Origin: Bacteroidales bacterium UBA1751
Lineage (GTDB): Bacteria; Bacteroidota; Bacteroidia; Bacteroidales; UBA932
Direction: 5' to 3'
DNA: 17,309 nt
NCBI GenBank assembly: GCA_002315995.1
Contig: DCHN01000093.1
Coordinates: 348 to 17,656, forward strand
The notes beneath the pieces are model-generated. The model saw only the letters and a list, made by a program, of their open reading frames with translations. It was not told the origin of the DNA and did not search any database. Shown piece after piece: positions 1 to 7,883 of the stretch (positions are counted from its first letter, which is position 1; each line of letters opens with the position of its first letter). Both the position numbers and the translations under genes were made by a program.

Positions 1-1511
1 CTATCGGTGAGCCTGGTACACAGCTTACTCTTCGTACATTCCACGTTGGAGGTACTGCATCAAGCAGCGTTTCTGAGAGTGAAATTGTATCAAAATATGA
101 TGGTAAACTCGAGTTTGAGGAGCTCAGAACCTTGGTTAAGGAGGATGATAACGGAGTAAAGAACGATATTGTAATTGGTCGTACAGCTGAGATGAGAATT
201 GTTGATGCCAATACAGGTATCACTTATTCACAGTACAATATTCCTTACGGCGCTACACTCTATTTCAAGAATGGCGACACCGTAAGCAAGGGTGACAAGA
301 TCTGCGATTGGGATGCTTATAATGCTACCACAATTACAGAGGTTGCCGGAAAGGTTGTTTACGACTCACTCATTGAGGGTCTCACCTATAGGGAAGAGGC
401 TGCTGATGAGTTCTCTACACATAAGGAGAAGGTAGTAATCGAGAGCCGTGACAAGTCCAAGAACCCTGCTTTGAGCATTGTTGATGAGAATGGTGAGGCA
501 CTTCATACATACAACTTGCCTGTAGGTGCTCACATTATGGTTGACAATGACCAGATGGTATCTGCCGGTACAATTCTCATGAAGATTCCTAGAGCAATTG
601 GTAAGTCAGGCGATATTACCGGTGGTCTTCCACGTGTTACAGAGCTCTTTGAGGCACGTAATCCTTCAAATCCTGCTACTGTATCTGCAATTAACGGAGA
701 GGTTCACCTCGGCAAGATAAAGAGAGGTAACCAGGAGGTTGAGGTTGTTGCAAAGAGCGGAGAGAAGAAGAGTTATCTTATTCCTCTTTCAAAGCAGATT
801 CTGGTACAGGAGAACGACTACGTGAGAGCCGGTATGCCGCTCTCTGACGGTGCAATTGCTCCAGCTGACATACTTGAGATTCTTGGTCCTACAAAGGTTC
901 AGGAGTATATTGTGAATGAGGTTCAGGAGGTCTACAGAATGCAGGGTGTGAAGATCAATGACAAGCACTTTGAGATTATTGTAAGACAGATGATGAGAAA
1001 GGTGGAGATTGTTGAGCCTGGCGATACAAGATTCCTGCCTGAGCAGCTTGTTGACAAGTGGGATTTTGTTACTGAGAATGATTTGGTATGGGATAAGAAA
1101 TTCATCCTTGACCCAGGTGATTCAACCACACTCAAGGCGGGACAGATTGTTTCCGTAAGAAGACTCAGAGAGGAGAATTCAATGCTCAAGCGTGCTGACA
1201 AGAGGCTTGTGGAGTCACGTGACACCAGACCTGCAACTTGTAAGCAGATACTTCAGGGTATTACAAGAGCTGCCCTCAGAACAAACAGCTTCATGTCAGC
1301 GGCATCATTCCAGGAGACTACAAAGGTTCTCAGCGATGCAGCTGTTCGTGGAAAGGTTGATTATTTGGAGGGATTGAAGGAGACTGTAATCTGCGGTCAT
1401 CCAATTCCTGCAGGAACAGGACAGAAGGAGTATGAAAACATTGTTGTAACCTCAATGGAGGATTACAATAGAATGGTTCAGGCCAAATCTGCCCAGCAGG
1501 ATGAGGAGTAG
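1..1511 (+). CDS. rpoC: DNA-directed RNA polymerase subunit beta' (C-terminal part)
   Basis: This is the 3' part of the gene for the largest catalytic subunit of RNA polymerase; the 5' end lies outside the window and the first complete codon is at position 3. The first residues read IGEPGTQLTLRTFHVGG, the N-terminal half of the trigger loop, including the Arg and His that contact the incoming NTP. About 185 residues follow (about 60-611) that align by eye with the SI3 insertion of E. coli beta' (for example YGA...GDxV..G, ITEVxGxV). The loop then resumes at DITGGLPRVTELFEARNP (from 612). The rest carries the conserved clamp and C-terminal segments (LGPTKVQEYIVNEVQEVYRMQGV, QILQGITRAAL, SFMSAASFQETTKVL). 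It ends in an acidic tail, QQDEE. It would normally be the last gene of rpoBC, which agrees with the terminator just downstream. Identity is certain; only the missing N-terminus limits the call. Confidence 0.98.
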   Translation, partial: IGEPGTQLTLRTFHVGGTASSSVSESEIVSKYDGKLEFEELRTLVKEDDNGVKNDIVIGRTAEMRIVDANTGITYSQYNIPYGATLYFKNGDTVSKGDKICDWDAYNATTITEVAGKVVYDSLIEGLTYREEAADEFSTHKEKVVIESRDKSKNPALSIVDENGEALHTYNLPVGAHIMVDNDQMVSAGTILMKIPRAIGKSGDITGGLPRVTELFEARNPSNPATVSAINGEVHLGKIKRGNQEVEVVAKSGEKKSYLIPLSKQILVQENDYVRAGMPLSDGAIAPADILEILGPTKVQEYIVNEVQEVYRMQGVKINDKHFEIIVRQMMRKVEIVEPGDTRFLPEQLVDKWDFVTENDLVWDKKFILDPGDSTTLKAGQIVSVRRLREENSMLKRADKRLVESRDTRPATCKQILQGITRAALRTNSFMSAASFQETTKVLSDAAVRGKVDYLEGLKETVICGHPIPAGTGQKEYENIVVTSMEDYNRMVQAKSAQQDEE

Positions 1512-1565
1512 ATGCAGGCGTAGCAGTTAAAGCTCACACTTGATAAACTATTTGAAAGGGGGAGT

Positions 1566-1602
1566 GGAGAGGTCTGAAGCCTGTTCAGTCCCCTCTCTTT
1601 TT
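1566..1602 (+). terminator. Rho-independent terminator after rpoC
   Basis: An outer stem GAGAGG (1567-1572) pairs with CCTCTC (1592-1597), with a possible extra G-U pair below it. A small asymmetric internal loop follows, then an inner stem CTGAA (1574-1578) with TTCAG (1584-1588) and loop GCCTG. Five T residues come directly after (1598-1602). Hairpin plus T-run 55 bases after the rpoC stop fits an intrinsic terminator. The next gene starts only 13 bases after the T-run, so the hairpin may also act as an attenuator for it. Confidence 0.75.
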
Positions 1603-1614
1603 AACATAGATTAT

Positions 1615-2127
1615 ATGGCAATAATAAGACCTTTACGTGGTTTTACACCCAAAATAGGGAACAATTGTTTCATTGCTGAGAATGCAGTTGTTCTTGGAGA
1701 TGTAACTATGGGGGATGACTGCAGCATCTGGTACAGTGCTGTGCTCAGAGGTGACGTAAACACAATAAAAATAGGCAACAGGGTGAACATTCAGGATGGT
1801 GCTGTGGTTCACACTCTTTACAACCGTTCAGTATCTGAAATAGGAGATGATGTTTCGGTTGGTCACAATGCCGTTATTCATGGTGCTAAAATAGGCAACA
1901 ATGTTCTTGTGGGAATGGGCGCAATTGTAATGGATAATGCCGTTGTGGCTGACAATACAATTATTGCGGCCGGAGCTGTTGTTCTTAGCAATACCATTTG
2001 CGATAGCGGCGTATGGGCAGGTATTCCGGCAAAGAAGGTGAAGGATGCGTCGGAGGCAATTGGAGCGGCAGCGCACAAGAATGCCCAGGGTTATATGATG
2101 TACAAGGATTGGTACAAGGAGGAGTAA
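1615..2127 (+). CDS. Gamma-carbonic-anhydrase-like hexapeptide-repeat protein
   Basis: A 170-residue left-handed beta-helix protein of the gamma carbonic anhydrase / YrdA / PaaY group, probably a trimeric, metal-binding cytoplasmic protein. Hexapeptide turns run through most of the chain. The family signature LRGDVNTIKIGNRVNIQDG (44-62) is present. Three histidines sit where the zinc ligands are expected: H66, H84 and H89 (VVH and GHNAVIHG). An upstream in-frame ATG at 1540 was not used because the extension would be translated from the rpoC terminator hairpin and is not family-like; ATG at 1615 gives the usual start MAIIRPLRGFTPKIG. The lipoprotein gene follows after 21 bases, so they probably share a transcript. 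Whether it has true carbonic anhydrase activity cannot be told: many members of this family are uncharacterised or inactive in assays. Confidence 0.9.
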   Translation: MAIIRPLRGFTPKIGNNCFIAENAVVLGDVTMGDDCSIWYSAVLRGDVNTIKIGNRVNIQDGAVVHTLYNRSVSEIGDDVSVGHNAVIHGAKIGNNVLVGMGAIVMDNAVVADNTIIAAGAVVLSNTICDSGVWAGIPAKKVKDASEAIGAAAHKNAQGYMMYKDWYKEE

Positions 2128-2148
2128 CCTCTAAAAACAAAAGGATAT

Positions 2149-2955
2149 ATGAAACATTTTATTCTTCTATTTTCTACCGCAATATTTTTTTCTCTTTTTC
2201 TCCCCTCCTGCTCCTTGTCGAAGTCGGAGGATAAGGTAGCCTTAATGGTTGATGTGGAGTTCTCCGGCAACCTTGCCATGCTGAGTTCGGATACTCTTTA
2301 TTTGAGGAACAGACTTGCTGGAAGCAACACTTTCCAATTGGGTGCTGTTATTTTTGAAGGTGAGGTGAAATTCAGGGCTGACACTGTTATTGCACCTGGT
2401 TTTTTAACTCTGGAGGGGCGAAATGATTCAAATGAACTGAGACCAATATGTTCATTCTACTATGAGAATGAGCCGGTAAAAATTGAGGTTGATATGAAGG
2501 ATCCGCAGCCTGACGTTGTAGTGCATGGTGGCATTTCATCATCACTGTTTCAGAGAAGGCTCGATTTTTCAGACTCTCTGAGAAGAGTGTACAGGGTTGA
2601 TTCAATACGTGACGCCTACAGAGCTCATAAAAGCATTCTCGCAAAGGAGAGGATTAATGTTCTGTATGATACTCTCAACTATATGGTGCGTGACTACAGT
2701 TGTTCTCTTGCTGAAAAAAATCCAACCGCACTCTATGCAATGGAGGTTTTTTGTATGGAGTGGACTAATATTCCACTTGAAAGGAGTCTCCAGATGATGA
2801 AAGCGTTGGAAGCAACAGGGAAATTCAGCAATTCAGAAAAGTTCAATGACGTTGCCTCAAAACTGAAAAGAATTGTTGAGAGGCGAGCGCAAGACTCTTT
2901 GAATGTTACAGATTCCTTTGGCGAACAACCTCGTAGCAAAGTATTGCCGCGCTAG
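2149..2955 (+). CDS. DUF4369-like lipoprotein
   Basis: A 268-residue predicted lipoprotein. The N-terminus is a typical lipoprotein signal: KH, a hydrophobic stretch (4-18), then the lipobox LPSC with Cys21 as lipidation site. Residues about 33-130 resemble the DUF4369 beta-sandwich domain found in many Bacteroidales lipoproteins, often in front of thioredoxin-like domains (pattern LYLRN...GAVIFEGEVKF..., FYYENEPVKIEVDM, VVHGGISSSLFQ). No thioredoxin CxxC is present; the C-terminal half (about 140-255) is predicted helical and charged. It follows the hexapeptide protein by 21 bases. The 3' end overlaps the converging methyltransferase gene by 50 bp. Its function is unknown; the domain assignment rests on pattern resemblance only. 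Confidence 0.8.
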   Translation: MKHFILLFSTAIFFSLFLPSCSLSKSEDKVALMVDVEFSGNLAMLSSDTLYLRNRLAGSNTFQLGAVIFEGEVKFRADTVIAPGFLTLEGRNDSNELRPICSFYYENEPVKIEVDMKDPQPDVVVHGGISSSLFQRRLDFSDSLRRVYRVDSIRDAYRAHKSILAKERINVLYDTLNYMVRDYSCSLAEKNPTALYAMEVFCMEWTNIPLERSLQMMKALEATGKFSNSEKFNDVASKLKRIVERRAQDSLNVTDSFGEQPRSKVLPR

Positions 2956-3751
2956 TTGATACATTCAGTGAATCTATTTTTCCAAGCATAGGAATAATAA
3001 TCTTTTTGTCAGAGGCTTCTCTCCATAGCGGGGAGAGGCCTTTTGCTTCACTGCCCATAACAATTGCTGTAGGTGCGGTGAAATCGGAGTTGTAGTATGG
3101 AACTGAATCCTGCAGCTGTGCGGTGTAAATGGAGATTCCTTTGGCTTTGAGCCATTGAATGGCCTGCTCGTTTGAGCACACCGCAATATTGTTGGTGAAA
3201 ACTCCTCCAACGGAGGAGCGAATTATGTTGGGGTTGTAGATGTCGGTAAGAGTATTGCACACAATAACGGCATCGGCACCGCAGGCATCGGCTGTTCTGA
3301 GGAGTGCGCCAATGTTGCCTGGTTTTTCAACCTCCTCAGTAACAATAATGAACGGGGATGACCTCTTCTCAAGTACTGATTCAAGCTCTTCCAAAGTGTG
3401 GGACTTTGCTCTCACAATGGCAACAACGCCCTCAGTGCTATCTCTGTAGGCTATTTTCTCGTAAACATTGTTGCTTATTGTATATAATTCAGGAGAAAAA
3501 CTATCGCCATGGTGTGGCATGGAGAGGGTGGCGAACATAGCGCTGAGCTCTTCTTCAAAACCGGGAATGATTCCGGGGTTTACATAGAGCTCCTCAATGC
3601 GGTAGCCCCCCTCCAGGCAGTGCTGGATTTCGCGAACTCCCTCAACAACAAAAAGCCCGCGCTCCTTGCGGAGACGGGACTTTTCCTGTAATTGCACAAT
3701 TTCCTTGATGCGCGGATTCTGACCGGAAGTGATGTTCGCTTCAATATTCAT
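2906..3751 (-). CDS. TrmH/SpoU family RNA 2'-O-methyltransferase
   Basis: A 281-residue SPOUT-class methyltransferase that transfers a methyl group from S-adenosylmethionine to a ribose 2'-OH in tRNA or rRNA. Residues about 1-110 form an N-terminal substrate-binding domain of the SpoU_sub_bind type (SGQNPRIKEIVQLQEKSRLRKERGLFVVEG). The three SPOUT motifs are clear: motif 1 EKPGNIGALLRTADACGAD (142-160, Asn146, Arg152), motif 2 IVMGSEAKGLSP (230-241), motif 3 IPMLGKIDSLNVSTSAAI (253-270, Asn263). These form the trefoil knot and cofactor site. The gene starts 12 bases after the lysS stop on the same strand, so it is probably co-transcribed with lysS, a translation-related pairing. The exact target (23S rRNA or tRNA) cannot be read from the sequence. 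The 3' end overlaps the opposing lipoprotein gene. Confidence 0.93.
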   Translation of the reverse strand: MNIEANITSGQNPRIKEIVQLQEKSRLRKERGLFVVEGVREIQHCLEGGYRIEELYVNPGIIPGFEEELSAMFATLSMPHHGDSFSPELYTISNNVYEKIAYRDSTEGVVAIVRAKSHTLEELESVLEKRSSPFIIVTEEVEKPGNIGALLRTADACGADAVIVCNTLTDIYNPNIIRSSVGGVFTNNIAVCSNEQAIQWLKAKGISIYTAQLQDSVPYYNSDFTAPTAIVMGSEAKGLSPLWREASDKKIIIPMLGKIDSLNVSTSAAILCYEVVRQRNL

Positions 3752-3763
3752 GGTGCTGAGAGT

Positions 3764-5281
3764 TTACCTGTAAACTTCCGGACGGAGCTGAGGGAAGAAT
3801 AGAACCTCCTGAATTGTGCTCTTGCCGGTCATGAACATGGTAAGACGGTCAATACCTATACCCATACCTGAAGTTGGAGGCATGCCGAACTCCAGTGCGC
3901 GAACAAAGTCCATATCAATGTACATTGCCTCGTCATCGCCCTTCTTCTGGAGTGCAAGCTGGTCACGGAACCTGTCGAGCTGGTCGGTAGGGTCGTTCAA
4001 CTCTGAATATGCGTTTGCAAGCTCCTTGCCGCATACGAAGAGCTCGAAACGCTCTGTAAGGTCAGGATTGCTTCTGTGTCTCTTGGTGAGAGGAGATGTT
4101 ACAACCGGATAGTCGGTTATGAAGGTAGGCTCAATGAGGTGCTTCTCGCAGCACTCGCCAAAGATTGCATCAATGAGTTTTGCGGCACCGAATGATGGGT
4201 CGGTCTTGATGTTGAGCTTTTTGCAGGTCTCCCTGAGTTGCTCCTCGTCCATGCCCTCGATATCAACGCCGGCATACTCCTTTATTGCCTCAAGTATTGG
4301 AAGCCTGCGGAAAGGACCCTTGAAGTCAACGGTGTGTTCACCAATCTTCTTGGTGCTCTTGCCATCCATTGCAACGGCAACCTTCTCAAGCATCTGCTCC
4401 ACAAAATCCATCATCCACTCATAGTCCTTGTAGGCAACATATATTTCCATGCAGGTGAATTCAGGGTTGTGGGTTCTGTCCATTCCCTCGTTACGGAAGT
4501 TCTTTGCGAACTCATAAACGCCAGGGTAACCTCCAACAATAAGCCTCTTGAGGTAGAGCTCGTTTGCTACGCGCATGTAGAGGTCCATATCAAGAGTGTT
4601 GTGGTGTGTTATGAACGGACGGGCCGATGCACCTCCCGGAATTGGCTGTAGAATAGGGGTTTCAACCTCAAGATACCCCTGATCATCGAAGAACCTTCTC
4701 ATTGTTGCAATGATTCTGGCTCTCTTGACGAATGTCTCCCTGTTCTCCGGATTTACAATGAGGTCAACATATCTCTGCCTGTATCTGAGCTCAGGATCGC
4801 TGAACTCATCAAATACAACGCCATCCTTCTCCTTAACAATAGGGAGAACCCTCAGGCACTTGCTCAAAATGGTCAGTTGCTGAGCGTGAACGGATGTCTG
4901 CCCGGTTTTTGTAATGAATGCAAAACCTTTTATTCCAATGATGTCACCAATGTCAAGAAGTTTCTTGAACACAGTGTTGTACATTGTCTTGTCCTCCCCG
5001 GGGCATATCTGGTCGCGGTTCAGGTAAACCTGAATTCTTCCAGTTTCATCCATAAGTTCTATGAATGAAGCCGCTCCCATTATTCTGCGTCCCATAATAC
5101 GGCCGGCAATGGTAACCGAAGAGAAGTTGCCCTGCTCAGGATCATATTTTTCAACAATCTCCTTTGCTGTGGCATTCTTAGGATATAACTCTGCCGGATA
5201 TGGATCTATGCCCAATTCTCTAAGCTGCTCCAATGCGTTGCGTCTGAACTGCTCCTGCTCGTTGTAAACTGGTTGTTGCAT
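3764..5281 (-). CDS. lysS: Lysyl-tRNA synthetase, class II
   Basis: A 505-residue class II lysine-tRNA ligase that charges tRNA-Lys with lysine using ATP; the length equals that of E. coli LysS. An N-terminal OB-fold anticodon-binding domain spans about 55-145 (VTIAGRIMGRRIMGAASFIEL). The catalytic core has motif 1 (187-211, RARIIATMRRFF...VETPIL), motif 2 (262-281, FRNEGMDRTHNPEFTCMEIY) and motif 3 (GMGIGIDRL, 472-480). The lysine pocket signature ELANAYSELNDP is at 420-431. The reading frame is intact and ends at the usual FFPQLRPE region. The ATG at 5281 follows a 67-base divergent intergenic region shared with the LtaS-like gene. The methyltransferase gene follows 12 bases after its stop. 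Confidence 0.98.
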   Translation of the reverse strand: MQQPVYNEQEQFRRNALEQLRELGIDPYPAELYPKNATAKEIVEKYDPEQGNFSSVTIAGRIMGRRIMGAASFIELMDETGRIQVYLNRDQICPGEDKTMYNTVFKKLLDIGDIIGIKGFAFITKTGQTSVHAQQLTILSKCLRVLPIVKEKDGVVFDEFSDPELRYRQRYVDLIVNPENRETFVKRARIIATMRRFFDDQGYLEVETPILQPIPGGASARPFITHHNTLDMDLYMRVANELYLKRLIVGGYPGVYEFAKNFRNEGMDRTHNPEFTCMEIYVAYKDYEWMMDFVEQMLEKVAVAMDGKSTKKIGEHTVDFKGPFRRLPILEAIKEYAGVDIEGMDEEQLRETCKKLNIKTDPSFGAAKLIDAIFGECCEKHLIEPTFITDYPVVTSPLTKRHRSNPDLTERFELFVCGKELANAYSELNDPTDQLDRFRDQLALQKKGDDEAMYIDMDFVRALEFGMPPTSGMGIGIDRLTMFMTGKSTIQEVLFFPQLRPEVYR

Positions 5282-5331
5282 TATTTGTTCTCCTTATTTA
5301 TTTTGCTCGTTTTCAAATGAAAATAATGGCG

Positions 5332-5339
5332 CAAAGATA
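5332..5339 (-). promoter_or_regulatory. Candidate lysS promoter, -7 box
   Basis: On the minus strand 5339-5332 reads TATCTTTG, a match to the Bacteroidota -7 consensus TAnnTTTG, about 51 bases upstream of the lysS ATG. No good TTTG -33 box is seen 19-21 bases further upstream, so the call rests on one element. Confidence 0.5.
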
Positions 5340-5354
5340 GTTATAAATTATGAG

Positions 5355-5362
5355 TATCTTTG
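5355..5362 (+). promoter_or_regulatory. Candidate promoter -7 box of the LtaS-like gene
   Basis: TATCTTTG on the plus strand matches TAnnTTTG. It lies inside the first codons of the longest possible reading frame (ATG 5350), so translation should begin downstream, at 5368 or 5380. The box is the mirror image of the lysS -7 box at 5332-5339, so the two promoters diverge with 15 bases between the boxes. No clear -33 box is visible. Confidence 0.5.
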
Positions 5363-5378
5363 TAAAAATGTTACAAAG
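5358..5378. promoter_or_regulatory. 7-7-7 inverted repeat overlapping a transcription start
   Basis: CTTTGTA (5358-5364) and TACAAAG (5372-5378) are perfect inverted arms with a 7-base spacer. The left arm includes the end of the -7 box of the LtaS-like gene and the spacer covers the expected transcription start. It could be an operator or a hairpin at the 5' end of the mRNA; no regulator is identified. Confidence 0.35.
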
Positions 5379-7485
5379 AATGAGCAGAGAGAGCACTTTT
5401 AACAAACCGGCGAACTTTTTTTCATATCTGATTCTGGTGCATTTGGGGGCACTTGCGGTATTTGCAGCATACAGACTGCTTCTTTTCCTTACCGTTGATT
5501 ACTCTTTTCCACCGCATATAGCTTCTGATACCGCTCTCCAGGCAAAAGCTTTTCTCATTGGAGTGTGGTTTGACAATGTAATGGCCTGCTATATACTGCT
5601 GCTTCCTCTTGTTATTTTCTGGATATGCACCATATTCGACTGCTCGTCAAAATGGCTCTTCAGACTCTTCAATTTCTGGTTCATTGTGCTTTATGGAGTT
5701 GCTTTTCTTGCAAGTGCGGCCAATGTGCCATACTTTGAATATTTTTTCAAGACAATTAACTCGTCAATATTCGAGTGGTTCTCCTACGGTACCCAGACTG
5801 TAGGAATGGTAACCGGGGAGAGCGCATATCTCAAGGCTCTACTCATATACCTGGCTGCACTTCTCCTCTTTGCGCTATATGTCTGCGGCATATCTTCATT
5901 CTTCTGTGGTAGAATTGAAAAGTCAAAGAGAGTCAGCATCCACAATTTTGCTGAAAAGAGAAGCATTGTGTCAATCTTTTCCATTCTTATTTTGGGAGCT
6001 GCCGTTGTTGGGGCGTGCGTATTTGGAATAAGAGGCAGAGTGGGATATAATCCAATAAGGGTTTCTGCGGCCTACTACTGCTCTGATCCTTTTCTTAATC
6101 AACTTGGCCTTAACCCGGCCTTCAATATACTCCAGAGCTGGAATGACGACAACAGAAGCGAGAACCGCAAACTGCAGCTCATGGATGATGCAAAGGCTAT
6201 TGCAATGGCTGCGGAGTATCGTCATGCTGCAGATTCACTTGCCGCCGACACTCTCAGTAGCTCCATTTTGAAGGATTCAACGTTGAATGCATACTACGGC
6301 GTACCGGGTGCATTCAGAGGAAAGAATGTGGTTGTCATATTCCTTGAATCAATGTCGGCAAATCTTATGGGTGCATTCGGTAATAATGCAGGCCTCACTC
6401 CGAACATTGATTCATTCTGGAGACACTCCCTGCATTTCACCAACTTCTGGTCTGCTGGAATACACACAAACCACGGAATGTACTCCACACTTTACTCCTT
6501 TCCTGCCATTATGCAGAGGAATGCAATGAAGGGGAGTGTAATACCAAGATACAGCGGCCTTCCTACCGAACTCAAGAGAATGGGATACAGGAATCTCTTC
6601 TTCATGACCCATGAGAGTCAGTATGACAACATGAACGCCTTTTTCAAGACAAACGGGTTTGACGAGATATATTCGCAGGAAAACTATCCCAAGTCAGAAG
6701 TTGTCAACAGTTTCGGTGTGCAGGACCACTACCTTTTCAGTTATGCGCTGCCGGTTCTTGACATAAAGGCGCAGGAGGGCGCTCCGTTCTTTGCAGTTCT
6801 GCTTACGGTGAGCAACCATCCGCCATATATTCTGCCTGACTGGTTCAAACCAAGGAGCGGGAAGATTGAGGATGCCATTGTGGAGTATGCCGATGCGGCT
6901 GTTGGAAAGTTCTTTGAGCAGGCCCGCGGCAAGAGCTGGTACGAGAATACCATATTCGTTCTCCTTGGTGACCACGGCAAGCTCATTGGAACTCCCGACT
7001 GCGAGGTTCCATCGTCATACAACCACGTTCCAATGATGATTTATGGCTATGGAGTTGAGCCGGGTGAACTTGATATGTACTGCGGCCAGATTGACGTAGC
7101 TCCTACACTTCTTGGAATGTTGGGCGCCGAGTGGACCAACATTGGATATGGTGTTGATATATTGCATCAGAAGCGTCCTGGAATCTTCTATGGTTCGGAT
7201 AATATGATAGCTGCCCGCGCTGACGGAAAACTCTACATATACTCACCTGAAAGCGGCCTTGAATATTTTTACACTTGCGATAGTCTGGGCAACCTGACCG
7301 CCGCTACTGCCACTGCTGCCGCTTCTGACACCGACACAGCCGCAGGGGACTCACTGTGCCATGCGGCAGGAACTTTTGCAGATTTGAAGAGGTGGTGTTT
7401 TGCAATGTTCCAGAGTGCGGAGTGCGTTGTAAGGGAGGGCAAAACGGTTGTTGATTACGCGGAGAGGGGAGAGCAGGGATTATGA
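5368..7485 (+). CDS. LtaS-like membrane phosphotransferase (sulfatase fold)
   Basis: An inner-membrane protein of 705 residues (711 from ATG 5350) with about five N-terminal hydrophobic helices and a large extracytoplasmic alkaline-phosphatase/sulfatase-fold domain, the architecture of lipoteichoic acid synthase and related phosphoglycerol or phosphoethanolamine transferases. Numbered from 5350, metal-site and nucleophile candidates are Glu333 in VVVIFLES, Thr373 in GIHTNHG, and Asp541-His542 in LLGDHGK; the family segment GLTPNIDSFW is present. ATG 5368 was chosen because a -7 promoter box covers 5355-5362; ATG 5380 is an equally possible start. The C-terminus has an Ala/Thr/Asp-rich low-complexity stretch (about 645-672). 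The GtrA gene overlaps by 4 bp. Bacteroidota have no lipoteichoic acid, so the real acceptor is unknown; an envelope glycan or lipid is likely. Confidence 0.88.
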   Translation: MLQRMSRESTFNKPANFFSYLILVHLGALAVFAAYRLLLFLTVDYSFPPHIASDTALQAKAFLIGVWFDNVMACYILLLPLVIFWICTIFDCSSKWLFRLFNFWFIVLYGVAFLASAANVPYFEYFFKTINSSIFEWFSYGTQTVGMVTGESAYLKALLIYLAALLLFALYVCGISSFFCGRIEKSKRVSIHNFAEKRSIVSIFSILILGAAVVGACVFGIRGRVGYNPIRVSAAYYCSDPFLNQLGLNPAFNILQSWNDDNRSENRKLQLMDDAKAIAMAAEYRHAADSLAADTLSSSILKDSTLNAYYGVPGAFRGKNVVVIFLESMSANLMGAFGNNAGLTPNIDSFWRHSLHFTNFWSAGIHTNHGMYSTLYSFPAIMQRNAMKGSVIPRYSGLPTELKRMGYRNLFFMTHESQYDNMNAFFKTNGFDEIYSQENYPKSEVVNSFGVQDHYLFSYALPVLDIKAQEGAPFFAVLLTVSNHPPYILPDWFKPRSGKIEDAIVEYADAAVGKFFEQARGKSWYENTIFVLLGDHGKLIGTPDCEVPSSYNHVPMMIYGYGVEPGELDMYCGQIDVAPTLLGMLGAEWTNIGYGVDILHQKRPGIFYGSDNMIAARADGKLYIYSPESGLEYFYTCDSLGNLTAATATAAASDTDTAAGDSLCHAAGTFADLKRWCFAMFQSAECVVREGKTVVDYAERGEQGL

Positions 7486-7883
7486 TAAAGGAACTTTGGA
7501 GCAGATACAGAACAATGTTCTTCGAGGCGCTTCGCTTCGGAATAGTGGGTGGAACGGCGCAGGCCATTCACTATGGTGTCTATCTGGCTATTGTGAAGGC
7601 TTTCGATGCCAACGCATCGCTCTCCTATACAATAGGATATCTTATTGCTTTTGTGGCAAACTTCTATTTGAGCGCATACTTTACATTCAGAAAAAGGCCG
7701 TCGTGGAAGAACATGTTCGGTATGGCTGGAGCGCATATCATAAACTACTTTATGGAAATAGGCCTTCTCAACCTCTTCCTATGGCTTGGAATGTCAAAGG
7801 TCTGGGCCCCTATACCAACCCTGGCCATAGCCGTACCAATAAACTTCTTCATGGTGCGGTATGTCTTCAAAAAAATCAGATGA
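7482..7883 (+). CDS. GtrA family membrane protein
   Basis: A 133-residue protein with four predicted transmembrane helices, the usual size and topology of the GtrA/DPMS-like family, which is linked to moving or presenting polyprenyl-linked sugars for surface glycan modification. Family-type sequence is visible: FEALRFGIVGGTAQAIHYGVY at the first helix, IGYLIAFVANFYLSAYFTFR around helix 2, and the closing NFFMVRYVFKK. The ATG overlaps the TGA of the LtaS-like gene (ATGA, 7482-7485), pointing to translational coupling and a shared function in the envelope. The last 8 bp overlap the end of the converging recJ gene. Confidence 0.88.
   Translation: MIKELWSRYRTMFFEALRFGIVGGTAQAIHYGVYLAIVKAFDANASLSYTIGYLIAFVANFYLSAYFTFRKRPSWKNMFGMAGAHIINYFMEIGLLNLFLWLGMSKVWAPIPTLAIAVPINFFMVRYVFKKIR

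Noticed and set aside
4238..4651. 137-codon plus-strand frame inside lysS
   Set aside because: Opposite-strand shadow of lysS; the lysS frame is intact with all class II motifs.
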